Source: Rhodosorus marinus
Lineage: Eukaryota; Rhodophyta; Stylonematophyceae; Stylonematales; Stylonemataceae
Reading direction: 5' to 3'
Assembly (NCBI GenBank): GCA_029953675.1
Contig: JAMWBK010000010.1
Coordinates: 1,221,001-1,285,000, forward strand
Length of the DNA: 64,000 nt
Part shown: positions 33,197-43,990 of the stretch, piece after piece
How the letters are laid out: every line of letters begins with the position of its first letter
How positions within the stretch are numbered: the stretch's first letter is position 1
The notes under the pieces: model-generated
The model's database searches: none
Seen by the model: the letters and a program-made list of their open reading frames with translations, nothing else
What the model was told of the DNA's origin: nothing
Made by a program: the position numbers and the translations under genes

Positions 33197-33285
33197 GTCC
33201 GATAAAAGTTTATCGGACCTGTATTACGTAATAATAGAGAATATATTCTGTTGACCACGGTCCGATAACGACCGATTGCGTCCGA
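33197..33285. repeat. GTCCGAT/ATCGGAC motif cluster, 10-bp palindrome
   Basis: GTCCGATAAA at 33197-33206 and its complement TTTATCGGAC at 33209-33218 are separated by AG. Further GTCCGAT copies lie near 33262 and 33281. The cluster lies about 0.9 kb upstream of the BED/DUF659 transposase and may be its subterminal binding region. Confidence 0.55.
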
Positions 33286-33299
33286 TATTTTTTTCGATG

Positions 33300-34148
33300 C
33301 ATCTTTTTCAGTGCATGGTCGTTCGCTGTCGGCTTTCGGACTTTTGCTTGGCTAATCACCCGCAAAAAGCAGCAGGTTATTGACCCGCTCAGAATATATT
33401 GGAAAGTGCGAGTAGCCGTCGCGGAAGGAACGGGGCAAGGCGTAGAAAGTTGAGATAAGGCAGTGGCCAGCTATCTTGAGATAGGGTGTGAGAGTATGAG
33501 CTAGGCCAAGGAACTTGAACCGAGGGATTAAGTCCTGCGGAGTATCCAACTATTTCAGTGCCTGCCGACTCGACCTGGGCTGATGGCCTCTTCTTTGCTC
33601 CTCGCATGTTTAGGATATCGTTTTGGTTCCGGCGCTGTGTGGATGAAGGAAGTCTTCTTGTACCAGCCGGGCTACTGAAGCTGCTGGAGGAGCTCAGGGT
33701 TTGTTATCTGGAGCTGCATTGCTGCTCCTCTTTATGGAGATCCCCCCTCCCGGCTACCTTTAGCTCGGATTTCTTCTTTCTCAGAGTTTGCCGTCTCGAC
33801 TAAGGTTTGATTTTCATCAATATGCGAGGACTTATTACCTTGGAATTTGCTAGCCTTCGCATGTGGATAATCAAGCGTTAAGTCCTTGGAATCTGCCAAC
33901 CCTTGTATGTGGATTGGTACCGTTGGAAATGCAGACAGCAAAATGATCACATTGTCTATTCAACAACGGAAAAACCACCAGAGCGCAAGAAACCTAGCAA
34001 AACCCACCTTTACGATCCCACCGAAAAGCAACGTAGGAGTCATATTTTCTCGAGGTCCACAGGGTCCACTAGGGTGGTTTTACGAGCACTAGCGTAGCAG
34101 GAAAAGTCTTCGTTCAGGAATTATATTTGAAATTCCTAGTAGTGAAAG
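33300..34148. other. No gene recognised
   Basis: Unique-looking sequence between the motif cluster and the BED domain. A TGCTGCTGGAGGAGCT-like run near 33690 gives a Leu-rich frame that has no recognisable partner. It could be the untranslated 5' part of the hAT element. Confidence 0.4.
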
Positions 34149-36014
34149 ATGGGGAAGAGGAAGAGTGTGGTCTGGGAGGGCTTCAGGGATTTCATAGACG
34201 AGTTCGGGGCGACAAACTGTCAATGTCTGCGATGCGGGCAGCCTGCTTCTCGGCATACAAGACCCCTGAACAAGCATCAGGCTGCTTGCCGTGCTAGAGT
34301 CCCCTTGTCGAGATTCTCGGAGTCAAGTGCTGCTTCTACTGCGCCTGGGCGTTCGGAATCTGGTGTAGAGAGTTTCTCTGCAGGAGGCTGTCCCCTCCCG
34401 AAAGAAGCAGAATGAGAGATTCCAGTTGGCCTTGACAATGAGGAATGTTTCGTTTAGGTAAGCTTGCTTCAATCCTCACAAATTCTTAGCTCATACTTGG
34501 CAAATTCCGATACAGAGGGGGATAGCGCGGGGTTTGATTGTTGCGTTCTATCGGCTGAACCGGCTGCGTCCATTTCTGGGTGTAGTTTCGCAAACTCCCC
34601 TTAATTTCGGGAGTACGTAGCGGGTTTTCAGCTCGACGCGACGATACCGGATAGGCGTACAATCGCGAGTAGTATACTGGACAACCTTTTCGAAGGTTCA
34701 ACAGGAGTTTGGAGGCTTCCTGAACGGCTTCAAGAAGTGCACCATCGTCATGGATCGTTGGACAACGGTTGCTGGTGAGCTCGTCTTAGCATGGCCAGTG
34801 GTGACGGAAGACGGGCAAGTCCGTCTGCTGGACTTGTATTCCTCTCCTGTTACTGCGACAGGAGAGCAACTGTCGCAGGATATTCTCGAGAGAATCAGGC
34901 AGGTAGAGGGGATGTGTGCGGAGAAGTCTCTTTTCGGCCTGACGACCGATAATGCACCAGTGTGTGCAAACGCGAGGCGACTGGTCGTGGAGCCCTACGG
35001 AAAAGGTCTAATCGCAGGAAGGCAATTTATGCGCCAGGGATAGCATAGCTCCGTGCGTTCGTGCTTTGGCGCTTGTTTAGTCTTCGATTAAATTATGTTT
35101 AGAAAAGTATTGTTTCCGGCTACGTACATGTCGGTGGTCAACCTCGTTCTTATGGTGCTGGCTTATTACATGATGGCTAGTTCGTCCCCTCTTTGAGACG
35201 CTGGTGATATGTTCGTTACGTACATTTTGGATTCAGAATTGAGGTATTGAATTTGGATTTGTGTTCACATAGGTACTTGTTTGGCTCACCAGACCAACCT
35301 GCTTGTCAGAGACGTCATGGTCAAGGTAGGAAAGTTCGGAGAGATTTCGGACTAAAGCATTTCGCGTGGCGAAGATGATCCGAAGAAGCAGCGCTCTCCG
35401 GACGGACATTGCCACAAACACGCGGAGACAAGATCTTGCAGTGTGGCTGCCAACAGTCACCAGGTGGTACTCGCTAGCGGTAGTATTCGGGCAGCTGCGA
35501 AAGATAGGGGAAGGTATTAAATGCTCCGTCCTGAAGCAGAAATTCTAGAAGATGAAGTCCATGGAGAAGCTGAAGACAAGTAGCTTGGATGAACAGTTCT
35601 GGCGGGCCATGGACACAATGTGCCAGCTGGGTCAATCTCTGACTCCAAGCTTGGACGGAGACAAGAACGACTCATCCAGGCCACATAACACTCGCGTGGG
35701 CCTGGCCCTTCAACATCGTTGAGTCTGGTTCATTGCGAATCACGGACGAACAGCGATCGGGGCTAGTAGCGGTCCTCGAGCACGAGGTGAACGAGGTCGT
35801 AGGTGACATTCACTACTTCGCCTGGTGTCTGGATCCTCGTTTGAAGGGGAGTGGGCTGACCAACAAAACTCTGCTCCTAGTGCAATTCGGGATTCCGCTG
35901 TTCTATATGCAGTACGTCAACGCTGACATTACGCCGAGCCAAGCAGAAAACTTTCGTCTACAGTTCGGGGACTATATCGATGGGAATGGCGAAATAGGCT
36001 TGTTAAATGACTGA
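34149..36014 (+). pseudogene. hAT-type transposase (BED finger + DUF659), broken
   Basis: This was a DNA-cutting and -joining enzyme of hAT elements. The first frame (34149-34415) is a BED zinc finger: MGKRKSVVWEGFRDF, then CLRCGQPASRHTR and KHQAAC (C-x2-C ... H-x3-C). The frame 34750-35043 matches DUF659: MDRWTTVAGELVLAWPV and GLTTDNAPVCANARRLV, each with a likely catalytic Asp. Later pieces read TCLAHQTNLLVRDVMVKVGK (about 35282), AVWLPTVTRWYSLA (about 35430) and DIHYFAWCLDPRLKGSGL (about 35800). Frames change between pieces and stops intervene, some of which could be introns, but the C-terminal dimerisation region is absent. The end is replaced by family A at about 36015. Confidence 0.75.
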
Positions 36015-36019
36015 TTCTG

Positions 36020-38893
36020 GCCCCCATTCACACATCGGAGCGCAGATGGCGAGTACGAGACCGACTGGCCCTGTTCTTGAAGGGAGACTTCGAAGTACTA
36101 CAGCGCAGCTATTTGGATTCGTCAGCACCATCCGCCCGTCGGACTCGGCATGGCACAGTGTCGCCCGTGCCGGCTCGAGTACAGAAATTGGTAGCAGTGG
36201 GCGATTTAAGTCGAGCGGCGCGGGTTTTGGAGGGCCAGGCGCCTGTCCTCCCCTACGATGATAGTCTCGCCCAGACGGTGTCGTCTTTGTTCCCTGAGTC
36301 CGACGTGGATTTGTCCCCTGAATTCGAGGTATTCTTGGACCGTCCGGAGTTGGCCAGGTTTCGCATCGATCTGACGCTCAGTGAGTCTGACCCGGAGGAT
36401 TTGCTTCGTACCTCGCGTCGGGGACGCTGTCCCGGACCCTCCGGACTAAGAACAGAGCTATTGCAGGCCCTGAGCCAGCCTGGCCAGAGCGCGCTTCTGA
36501 GGATCCTTAACAAGTTGTTCCAGGGCGTATCGGGTGCGTCTGCGCCATGGGAACATCTCCGGCAGGCACAGCTGTGCTTGCTCACGAAACCTGACCACCA
36601 GCCGGCCCACCCGCGTCTGCGGCCGATCGGGATGGTGGAGAGCCTACGGAAGTTAGCCGGGAGGTGGCTATGCCAGCGCCTTCGCCAGCGCGTCACAGCT
36701 TTTATGGCGCCCTTGCAAGTAGGGGTGGGATTTTCTGGGGTTGCGAACTGATCACCCATGGGATCGAGCTAGAACGCGCCAGTAGGCCGGAGTAGGGAGT
36801 CTTGGTGGTTGATTTCCGGAACGCATTCAACAGCGTGTCGCGGACGCATGCGCTAGAGGTGCTCCGACGTGTGTTTCCGGAGGCGTGGCCGTTTCTATCG
36901 GGTATTTACGGAGGGGAGAGCCTCCCCTACTTGACAACGGAGGGCACTGTTTTTCAAGCACATACTGGCGTCCAACAAGGCGACCCTTGCGGACCTCTTC
37001 TTCATGCCTGTGCCCTACAGCTCGTACTTTTACGTCTTTCGACTGAGGTCTCGGATCTTCGAATCTGCGCGTACCACGATGACGTAACATTGCTGGGCAC
37101 CCCTGACACCCTGGCTAGGGGACTGACCGCGATCGAAGCGATTGCACGTCGCGTCGGTTTGACTGTGGAAACAGAAAAATGTCGCTTTCTCCCCGCGAGG
37201 GACGTGTCGCTGAACTCTCTGCCACCCACTCTGCGACTAATCAGCGAACGTGAAGGGTTCGAACACCACGGCGTCGGATTGGGGACTGACAACTTTGTCC
37301 AAGCATCCTGCGAGCGAGTTTTGGCACGGCACAAGCAACTCACCGACGCCATTGAGCACCTACCCGACAGCATGCTGCAATCGGCCTCCTTGCTTTCCCG
37401 CTTTTGTGCCGGTCCCAGACTCAACTACTGGTTGCGCAGCCTGCCTCCAGCTTGGAGCTCGTGGATCGCGGCTAAAGCCGACGAAATGACCCTGCAACAC
37501 TGGGGAACGCTCTTGGATGAGCCCCTCGATCTTGAAGCTGCTCCCGACAGGGACTTAATTCGTGCACAGATCGCTCTACCGTTGCGATTAGGGGGATTCG
37601 GCGTCGCAGGCCGTGGGCTGGTATGCTCGCCAGCGGCGGTTGCCTCCTGGGCTACCGCGCTGCGAACGTTGGTGACCTTCCAGATGCGAAGTGCCTGCCT
37701 CTTGGCTCGAGCTTTGACCAACGAGGATCCAGTGACCCTGCCGCCCCCGCTTTTGACAATTTATGATGGTCTTCAACACGCGTTCAGGAGGTGCAACGCC
37801 GTGCCGGACGCAAATCGGTCCCGCTTTCGTTCCTGGAGGGAGCTGTTATGGGGACGAGCTGAAGCGATTGAGGATTGTCCCCTCGACCGAGTTCTTGCCG
37901 ATGACGGAGAGGCTAGCCCCGGGTCCCCTGTTGCAGACTACCCGGGTTTGAGCCGATTGTGGAGCTCCCGCACTGATGTGATTCAACATAGCCTCACCTG
38001 GGGCCAACACAGTGCCGCTCACACAGTCATGCTCAATTCTCCTCTCACGCCGCCTACCACTGCCGCTCGTCTCCGCGGCATGGGAGGCCACCTCTCGCAC
38101 TTGTGGTTAACCACTCTACCGTCGTCATTGAGTCATCGTCTCGATGCTTTCCAGTTCCGTTCTGCCGCACGGATCTATCTCGGTTTGCCACAGGCTCCGT
38201 GGCACTCTAATCGGCCGTCTTTCTGTCAGGGATGTGAGAGCCGGATTGACGCTTGTGGCTACCACTTCCTGGGTTCCTGCGGACTGTTGCGAGGTCTCCG
38301 TACGAGGCGTCACACTCGCCTCAAGTACATCCTCAGCGAATTTTTGACTCGGATAGGGCATACGGTTGAGGTTGAGTCGGAACTGCCCAGATCCATCTCG
38401 GACTCTGCACCGCCCCGTTGTATAGCCGATCTCCTCGTCTCCGACGCTGCTGCCAGACGCTCAACATATGTGGACCTTGCGATTACCTGCCTCGTGGCCA
38501 GCGCCCACCTCACCGCAGCCGCCCGCCGCCGGGGGGCCGCGGCTTCGGTGAGGTAGCCCTTCGAAGAGTTAAGGAACGACGGTATGCTGAGAGCATGGCC
38601 AGTCTGCCTTGCGCTGAGGGTCGCTCTCACCGGTTCCAGCCATTCATTGTGGAAAGCTTTGGTCACGTCGATAAGTCGGGTTTAGAGTGGTTGCGGAAAT
38701 GTTTTGCTGAGCATCCTACTGAATATTTGGCGCTCTTGAGGCGTTGAAGTGTCTCCCTTTGGCGATATTCCAGCCACATGCTTTCCGAGGCGCGCCATCG
38801 GCGCCTGGGGTTGCATGCTTCCCTCCCTAGTTATTAGTTCATCTTCACGCCTTGCGTAGCGCTTCAGGCTATGCTAGTAAAGTCCAGTCCAAA
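36020..38893 (+). mobile_element. Family A non-LTR retrotransposon, longest copy
   Basis: This is about 2.9 kb of family A, from the region before the polymerase (RWRVRDRLALFLKGDFEVL near 36048) to the tail GGCTATGCTAGTAAAGTCC. No 5' UTR or N-terminal DNA-binding domain is visible, and the left side runs directly into the hAT remnant, so it is probably also 5'-truncated. The right side (about 38893) joins sequence shared with 14340-14390. Confidence 0.85.
36048..38828 (+). pseudogene. Family A reverse transcriptase-endonuclease ORF, inactivated
   Basis: Domain order: N-terminal palm blocks (GRCPGPSGLRTELLQAL near 36425; RLRPIGMVESLRKLAGRWL near 36615), VVDFRNAFNSVSR (36803), GVQQGDPCGPLLHACAL (36968), AYHDDVTLLG (37070), thumb region (LIRAQIALPLRLGG, 37558), CCHC (CQGCESRIDACGYHFLGSC, 38224-38280), endonuclease-like block (38418-38492) and the shared C terminus. 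The YxDD box is YHDD. Breaks: a frameshift near 36739, an in-frame TAG near 36793, an 8-bp GGTGAGGT insertion near 38548 that brings a stop (absent in the 13-1256 copy), and a TGA near 38745. The 584-codon frame 36802-38556 is the largest intact part. Confidence 0.85.
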
Positions 38894-39004
38894 TGACTAC
38901 GCTGGCGAAATAAACTCATTCGAGTATTGGCGAAACGCAGAGAGGCTTGGATGCAAAGAGTTGACCCAAGTTGCTCGATTCGGTCCGAGAACGGATCGAA
39001 ACCA
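38894..39004. repeat. Segment shared with 14340-14430
   Basis: GACTACGCTGGCGAAATAAA followed by CATTCGAGTATTGGCGAAACGCAGAGAGG is nearly identical to 14343-14392. This is the DNA on the 3' side of the long family A copy. Confidence 0.7.
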
Positions 39005-39280
39005 ATTCATTCAGTATGTTGAATGAATTGGTTTAATCGGAGACTGATGGAAAGACCTCAGAGGGGCAAAAAAACTACGCGCGGGGAGATCGCGCGCCTC
39101 CAGCATCAAAGCAGTGTTCACACTCCACAGAAAGAACGTAAAACCGGTAAACAACGAGGAGAGACGATCAGGGCCTTCGCGGAACAACACTCCTGGAGTC
39201 AACGAGAACCAAGAGTCCATGAATCCAAAGCACCCGTATGTTGAATGAATTGGCTTAATCGGAGATTGAAAGCACCCACC
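39005..39280 (-). mobile_element. Family B 3' tail, low side of ABC copy 4
   Basis: AATTCATTCAGTATGTTGAATGAATT at its outer end is itself an inverted repeat of the tail. The B ORF end follows on the minus strand as at the other copies. A second tail-like piece, TGTTGAATGAATTGGCTTAATCGGAGATTGA, lies at 39239-39269. Confidence 0.7.
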
Positions 39281-39725
39281 ATGTCAGCGGGGAAATTACT
39301 CCTTATTCAAGAAAAATATTAATTCCTAGATTTGGATGTTTAAAAATCAAGCTAAAATAATCTCAAAATGAAGAATGATAACAGAATTCGGATACAGAAT
39401 GGATAACGTACAACAGAAGAGTGCACAAGTGTTGTCTTGCGAACATATTTTATAGACACAAAAGCAACTCCGTTCAGCTCGACGCAAGCCGAGCGCAAAC
39501 CCTCTCAAACACAAGCAAATGCCTGCTCATGCCCCATATTTTTCCAGTAGTACTGCCGTTGTATGGCTTGGCTTACGGCCTCGACTGCCAAATCAGACTT
39601 CGATCTCGAAGAAAAATTGCCACGGGCAAGTAGTTTTACATTAAATAACTGAGCAGCTAAGCTCGTGTGGCGCAGGTCCAGCGCAGCAAGCAAGCTGGCC
39701 ATATCAATCAATGCACAGACTTTTC

Positions 39726-40762
39726 CTAACGCTTCGTAAACCGGAGGTGCTTGAACCCGAGGTAACCAACTACCCATGAGAATAAAGTTAGTCCAGCCAG
39801 AGCTCCTACGGAAACCCATTTGCTATAATCTGGCACTCCGTATATTTTCAACAGTTCGTCTCCGCTTGTAATCGGGCAGAACTGACATTCACTGTAGGTG
39901 GCGTTAACTGTCACCGTCTGGTATTCGCCTGGGGACGAAAAATAGGTCACATTCAGCAAGCACTTTCCAGAGACCATACCACTAGCTTGACCTTGAAAGG
40001 GGTTCAGCGACATCTTCGTACTATTAGAGGGAATCGATTCACAATCTGGGACCGCATAGGTAGCATTGTCGTTTCGTCCTGGCGAACTCTTAGCATGGAG
40101 CGGGCGTAGAGCTGTCGGTTGCTTTCTTCCCAGATATCATCACCATTAATAAGCACCTCGCCGATTACGGATTCGTACCGGTCCGTAACTCCGGAGAGGA
40201 GGTTCAACATTGTCGTTGTTCCCGCGCCAGGTGGGGCCTGAATGAGGACCATCTCATTCGGTTCGAGGTAACCCGACAGACCGGAGAGAATGCTTTTTGA
40301 CATTTTTTCATCTCTCGTACAGGTCACAATCTTCCCCGTCTTCAAGAGCGGTGCTATCAGCCTCCCGCCAACTGTACTTTGCCCGAGTTTCTCAGCAAAA
40401 GGGACTGCAGCCACAATCTGAACAAAAGGAAAGGTTCCGGGAGGCTCGTCTCAGATAAGATCCTGAAAATAGCAGCGGATAGACCACAACAAAAAAAACA
40501 TGTGAAACATATGGCTTACGTCATTCCAAGTTACACTGTGTCCACCCATTTCACGCCCAATGAACATGGTGAGTATCTCGTAGAACAACTGGTGAGTTTT
40601 CTCAGAGTCAAACTGTGGGTTGCGCGGATCATACATCGGTTCCTCATACAAGGCCCCGAAATGATGTTCTACTTGCTCCCTTCGTTCACGAAGCACCTCG
40701 AAGCTCTTACCGGCAACAAAGCGGGCAATCCAGCCGCACCGACCACCAGTAAAGCAGTCCAT
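39726..40762 (-). pseudogene. ABCG/PDR transporter copy 4, internal-deletion fusion
   Basis: Exon 11 and the last third of exon 10 (39726-about 40073) are joined directly to the middle of exon 2 (about 40074-40417) and exon 1 (40762-40520). Everything between, about 4.1 kb including NBD1's signature, both membrane domains and NBD2, is gone. The remaining exon 2 has MVLIQAPPGAGTTTMLNLLSG. The sequence is closer to copy 2 than to copy 1 across the fusion, so copy 4 probably derives from a copy 2-like gene. Confidence 0.9.
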
Positions 40763-40984
40763 GACAATAACCTCGCGATGTACCGCCCCCCACCGCGGGT
40801 TCCTCCTTCAATCCCTCTGTTGTCTCTCCCTTCCAAGAAAAAGAAAGATGCTCCTCTCTCCCATGTCTTCAATCCTCTAGACAAACCTCCCCAGGCCCTC
40901 CCACCCTTCCAACCTCTGGGTCAGCATCCCCCTCTCCCGCGCAGTGCTCACATGTATACTGTCCGCATCTACCAACATTTTCCG

Positions 40985-41115
40985 CCAGCATGAACCCGAG
41001 CAATGTATGAACGCTGCTTTGATATTGGAGGCGCTATATCTTCGTCGCTTATGGTCTTTTTTACCGTTCGGCTTTTTTTCTTTCAGTCTTCGATTAAACA
41101 AATTCGTTCAACCTA
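40985..41115 (+). mobile_element. Family B 3' tail, high side of ABC copy 4
   Basis: Plus-strand tail (TTTGATATTGGAGGCGC, TTTCTTTCAGTCTTCGATTAAACAAATTCG), partner of the tail at 39005-39280. Confidence 0.75.
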
Positions 41116-41249
41116 AGCCGGCGCTAACGCTCCATAGCCTACGACCCATTTTTTTTTCTTTTCGGAGAACCCACCCACCCCCCTCCCTCCAACAAAAAGA
41201 CGCTGTCAGTGAAAGACATGCGGACATGGAAAGTTGATTCAATGGAAAA

Positions 41250-42305
41250 CCAAGGAAAAAGAAAAACATTGGAGGGTGCGTTCACCACGTTTGGACCTAT
41301 GAAGACTTTTTCTTGGAGTCATCCAGGGTTAGCCTAAGATTTCAACACGTCAGGCCTTGTTTTTTCCGGGACAAGTTTGCTCAGTCCTCAAGTGCCGCCG
41401 ACTGTCTTTGTTTTGTTTGAGTAGTCGTCCGGCCCTTTTTTTTTGACGGGACGTGTTTTCTCAGCCCTCAACACCTTTATTCACTGGCGAATAAAATAGT
41501 GACGGGAAACTTTCACCAAGTTTTTTTTTCACGATTGTGTCGTACAATTTTGGCGACCCCGCGCCCGTTTTTTTGGTTTGCTTAAATGAATTCGTTAATT
41601 AGAGACCGAAAGAAGCAAGCCCGAGCGGCAAAAGGCAAAGCCGGAACCCAATGGTCCACCGCTGAGTCCAGGAAAAATGGTCTAGAAACATATATATGCC
41701 TTTTTATCGTATTGCATATGTTTCTATGATCTTCTGTGTCACTCCCTCTTCTCTCTATTATAGAAAATTTACAAGTAAATCCATCCACCACTCCAAATTT
41801 ACTAGTATTTGAGGAAAAGACTGCGGCGATATCATTTTAAAAATAGAACTGGTCAATCTTTTTTGGTAATTAATATAAAAAGCTAGAATTCATATATTTT
41901 CAGCTCCGTACTTTTCTCAATTAGATGAAATAAATTTATGAAACGCTTTCATATTTCCCATACAATCTTGATCTTGTCCTCGAGAGGCCTTGGGTAGGAG
42001 GACCCTTTTCGAGAAATTTACACTGTTATATATATTTTTGCGCTTATTACACTTCGTCACCAAGGATTCCAGCACGGATATAATATATCTGAGCGAAAAA
42101 GGGTGCTCTGTCAAAGCGCTCAGGTAGCCCTGGGCACTCCTCTCAAAGCGCTCATGTCACCCAGGGTGCACCAAGGATTCCAGCACGGATATAATATATC
42201 TGAGCGAAACAGGCTGCTCTGTCAAAGCGCTCGGGTAGCCCTGGGCACTCCTCTCCAAGCGCTCATGTCACCCAGGGTGCTCTGTCAAAGCGCTCATGTC
42301 GCTCA
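41250..42305. mobile_element. Foldback element F4 (left half) with its flank
   Basis: 41250-41640 matches 25010-25390, including the paired GGGACGTGTTTTCTCAG phrases. 41640-42300 is the left arm and core of the foldback element, uninterrupted at the point where F2 carries a 394-bp insertion. The right arm is missing: at about 42305 the sequence turns into family B. Confidence 0.65.
42058..42279. repeat. Two-copy 111-bp tandem repeat in F4 core
   Basis: CACCAAGGATTCCAGCACGG begins at 42058 and again at 42169. Each unit includes ATATAATATATCTGAGCG and the CAAAGCGCTC minisatellite. The F2 core has only one unit. Confidence 0.8.
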
Positions 42306-42309
42306 GAAC

Positions 42310-43990
42310 CCCAGTTCGCCGCCACCCCCTCCACCTGGCGCGAGCGTCTTTCCTCGCGGTTTTCTTACTTTGATCCTTCCTACCAGGTGATGCCCTTCCC
42401 TCGTGCCGTCATAGCCCAGCTGTACGACTCCCTCGTCGTCTTCACAAGCCTCTCGCGTTGGTCTTGGACTTAGTATGGCAGGAAGTTTCAGATCACCCTC
42501 AATGCTCTCGTCGCTGGGATCTCCTTTTCTTTTTTTTCCTGGCCTCGTGCTCATCTCCTCTACTGTCCCAAGCCCTTTGCCTTCCCGCCGTATCCACACT
42601 AGGAGCAAGATGCATTTGTTCCTTTCCGGTGACTTTGCAGAGCTCGAACGACTCTACTGCTTCCCTCTCTTCTTCTCTTCATGTCCCTTTTCAGATTTCG
42701 GGTGTACTCGCCAACAACGGGCGCGTCACGTTGTGGCAGGCGGTGATATCCGCAGGGCTGACGGTGTTCTCCGGCAACGGCAATCTGTGGTCGAGTATTT
42801 CGACGCTCTTGCTTCTCCGCTACCCTCGCTCTTTCCAGAAGCGGGCTCTGGGTGGGAGCCGTCTCTTGACGCGGTGCTGGAGGCGTTCCAAGCACAGCGC
42901 CCAATGAGGGTGAGCGGCTGGTGGTCACCTCGGAGGAGGTGCATGAGCTGGTCCAGTCTGCTCCAAAGGGTCGTTCTCCTGGGCCCTCGGGTTTGCGCGT
43001 GGAAGGCCTCCGTTTTTTGAGTAACGACGGTATGAGGGCGTGAATGTCCGTGTTGGAGGGAATCTTCAATGACGATCCATTTTGTGGTCGGGGTATGGTT
43101 TTTACTTGGACGGACGCGGCTATGTTTGCTTTCCAAGCCGGGTCACACTGCTTTGACTCCTGCCATTCACCCTATTGGCGTGGTGGAAGTGGTCCGAAAA
43201 TTGGCAACTCGGTGGCTAGTCAAGGTTTTGGCCCCGAACCCGTCATTTCTTTGGCACGCGCAGTAGGGCGTGGGTTATCGTGGTGGATGTGAACTGTTGT
43301 CAGTACTTCTTCGCTCGGATCTGGCCTACTCGTATTACGGGTTATCACTCCGTAGACTTAGGAATGCCTTTAATCGTCTCTCTCGACCGGCCATCACGCA
43401 TGTGGCGCGTCAGGCCTTCCCGTAGCTTTTCCTTTTGATAGTCGTGTTTTTGATGGTGGTCCAAGGGTCGACTTATGACACCCTCGGCCTATCCTCGCAC
43501 TACTTTGAGGCGCGGACGGGGGTTCAACAGGGTGACCCCTTGGCGCCTTTCTTGCACACCTGTGGGCTCCAGGTCGTTTTACTTTGGGGGAGAGGACATT
43601 CAAGAGCAGCATATCCTCGCACGTTTCCGGGATACTTTTCGTCGCGCGGGGTTTGTCCACCTGGACATCCCCTATGGGTCCGCGCCGTGGAGGGTGAGTT
43701 ATCGAAGGTTCTGAGCAAGCACCGGCAACTGGTCTCGGAGCTCAGTCGGCTGCCTCGTGGCTTCCTCAATGCTCGTTGTGCTTTATCGATATTGTTGTAT
43801 TCAGCGGCTCACACTGTTTCCGCTCGCTCCCGACTCACTGGGGCCGGTGGCTGGCAACCCATGCCGACGCGAGAGCATTGGTGAGCTGGGATATTTCTTA
43901 GATGAGGAGCTGGTTATCTTCCGCGCCCGACCCGTGATGTGGTTCGGGCCCAAGTGGGCCTTGACCTACTTCTGGGCGGTCTAGGCCTCT
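42310..43990 (+). pseudogene. Family B reverse transcriptase, longest copy, decayed
   Basis: Reading across frames on the plus strand: a Pro/Ser-rich start, GDIRRADGVLRQRQSVVEYF (aligns with family A VAVGDLSRAARVL), a damaged GPSGLR block near 42980, VIPIGVVEVVRKLATRW near 43165, a damaged catalytic block (RNAFNRLSRPAITHVARQ, 43351), ARTGVQQGDPLAPFLHTCGLQ (43510) and then the thumb region (43660-43990). The YxDD box seems to be lost between 43590 and 43610. At least five frame changes make it inactive. It is the plus-strand counterpart of 1813-2742. Confidence 0.75.
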
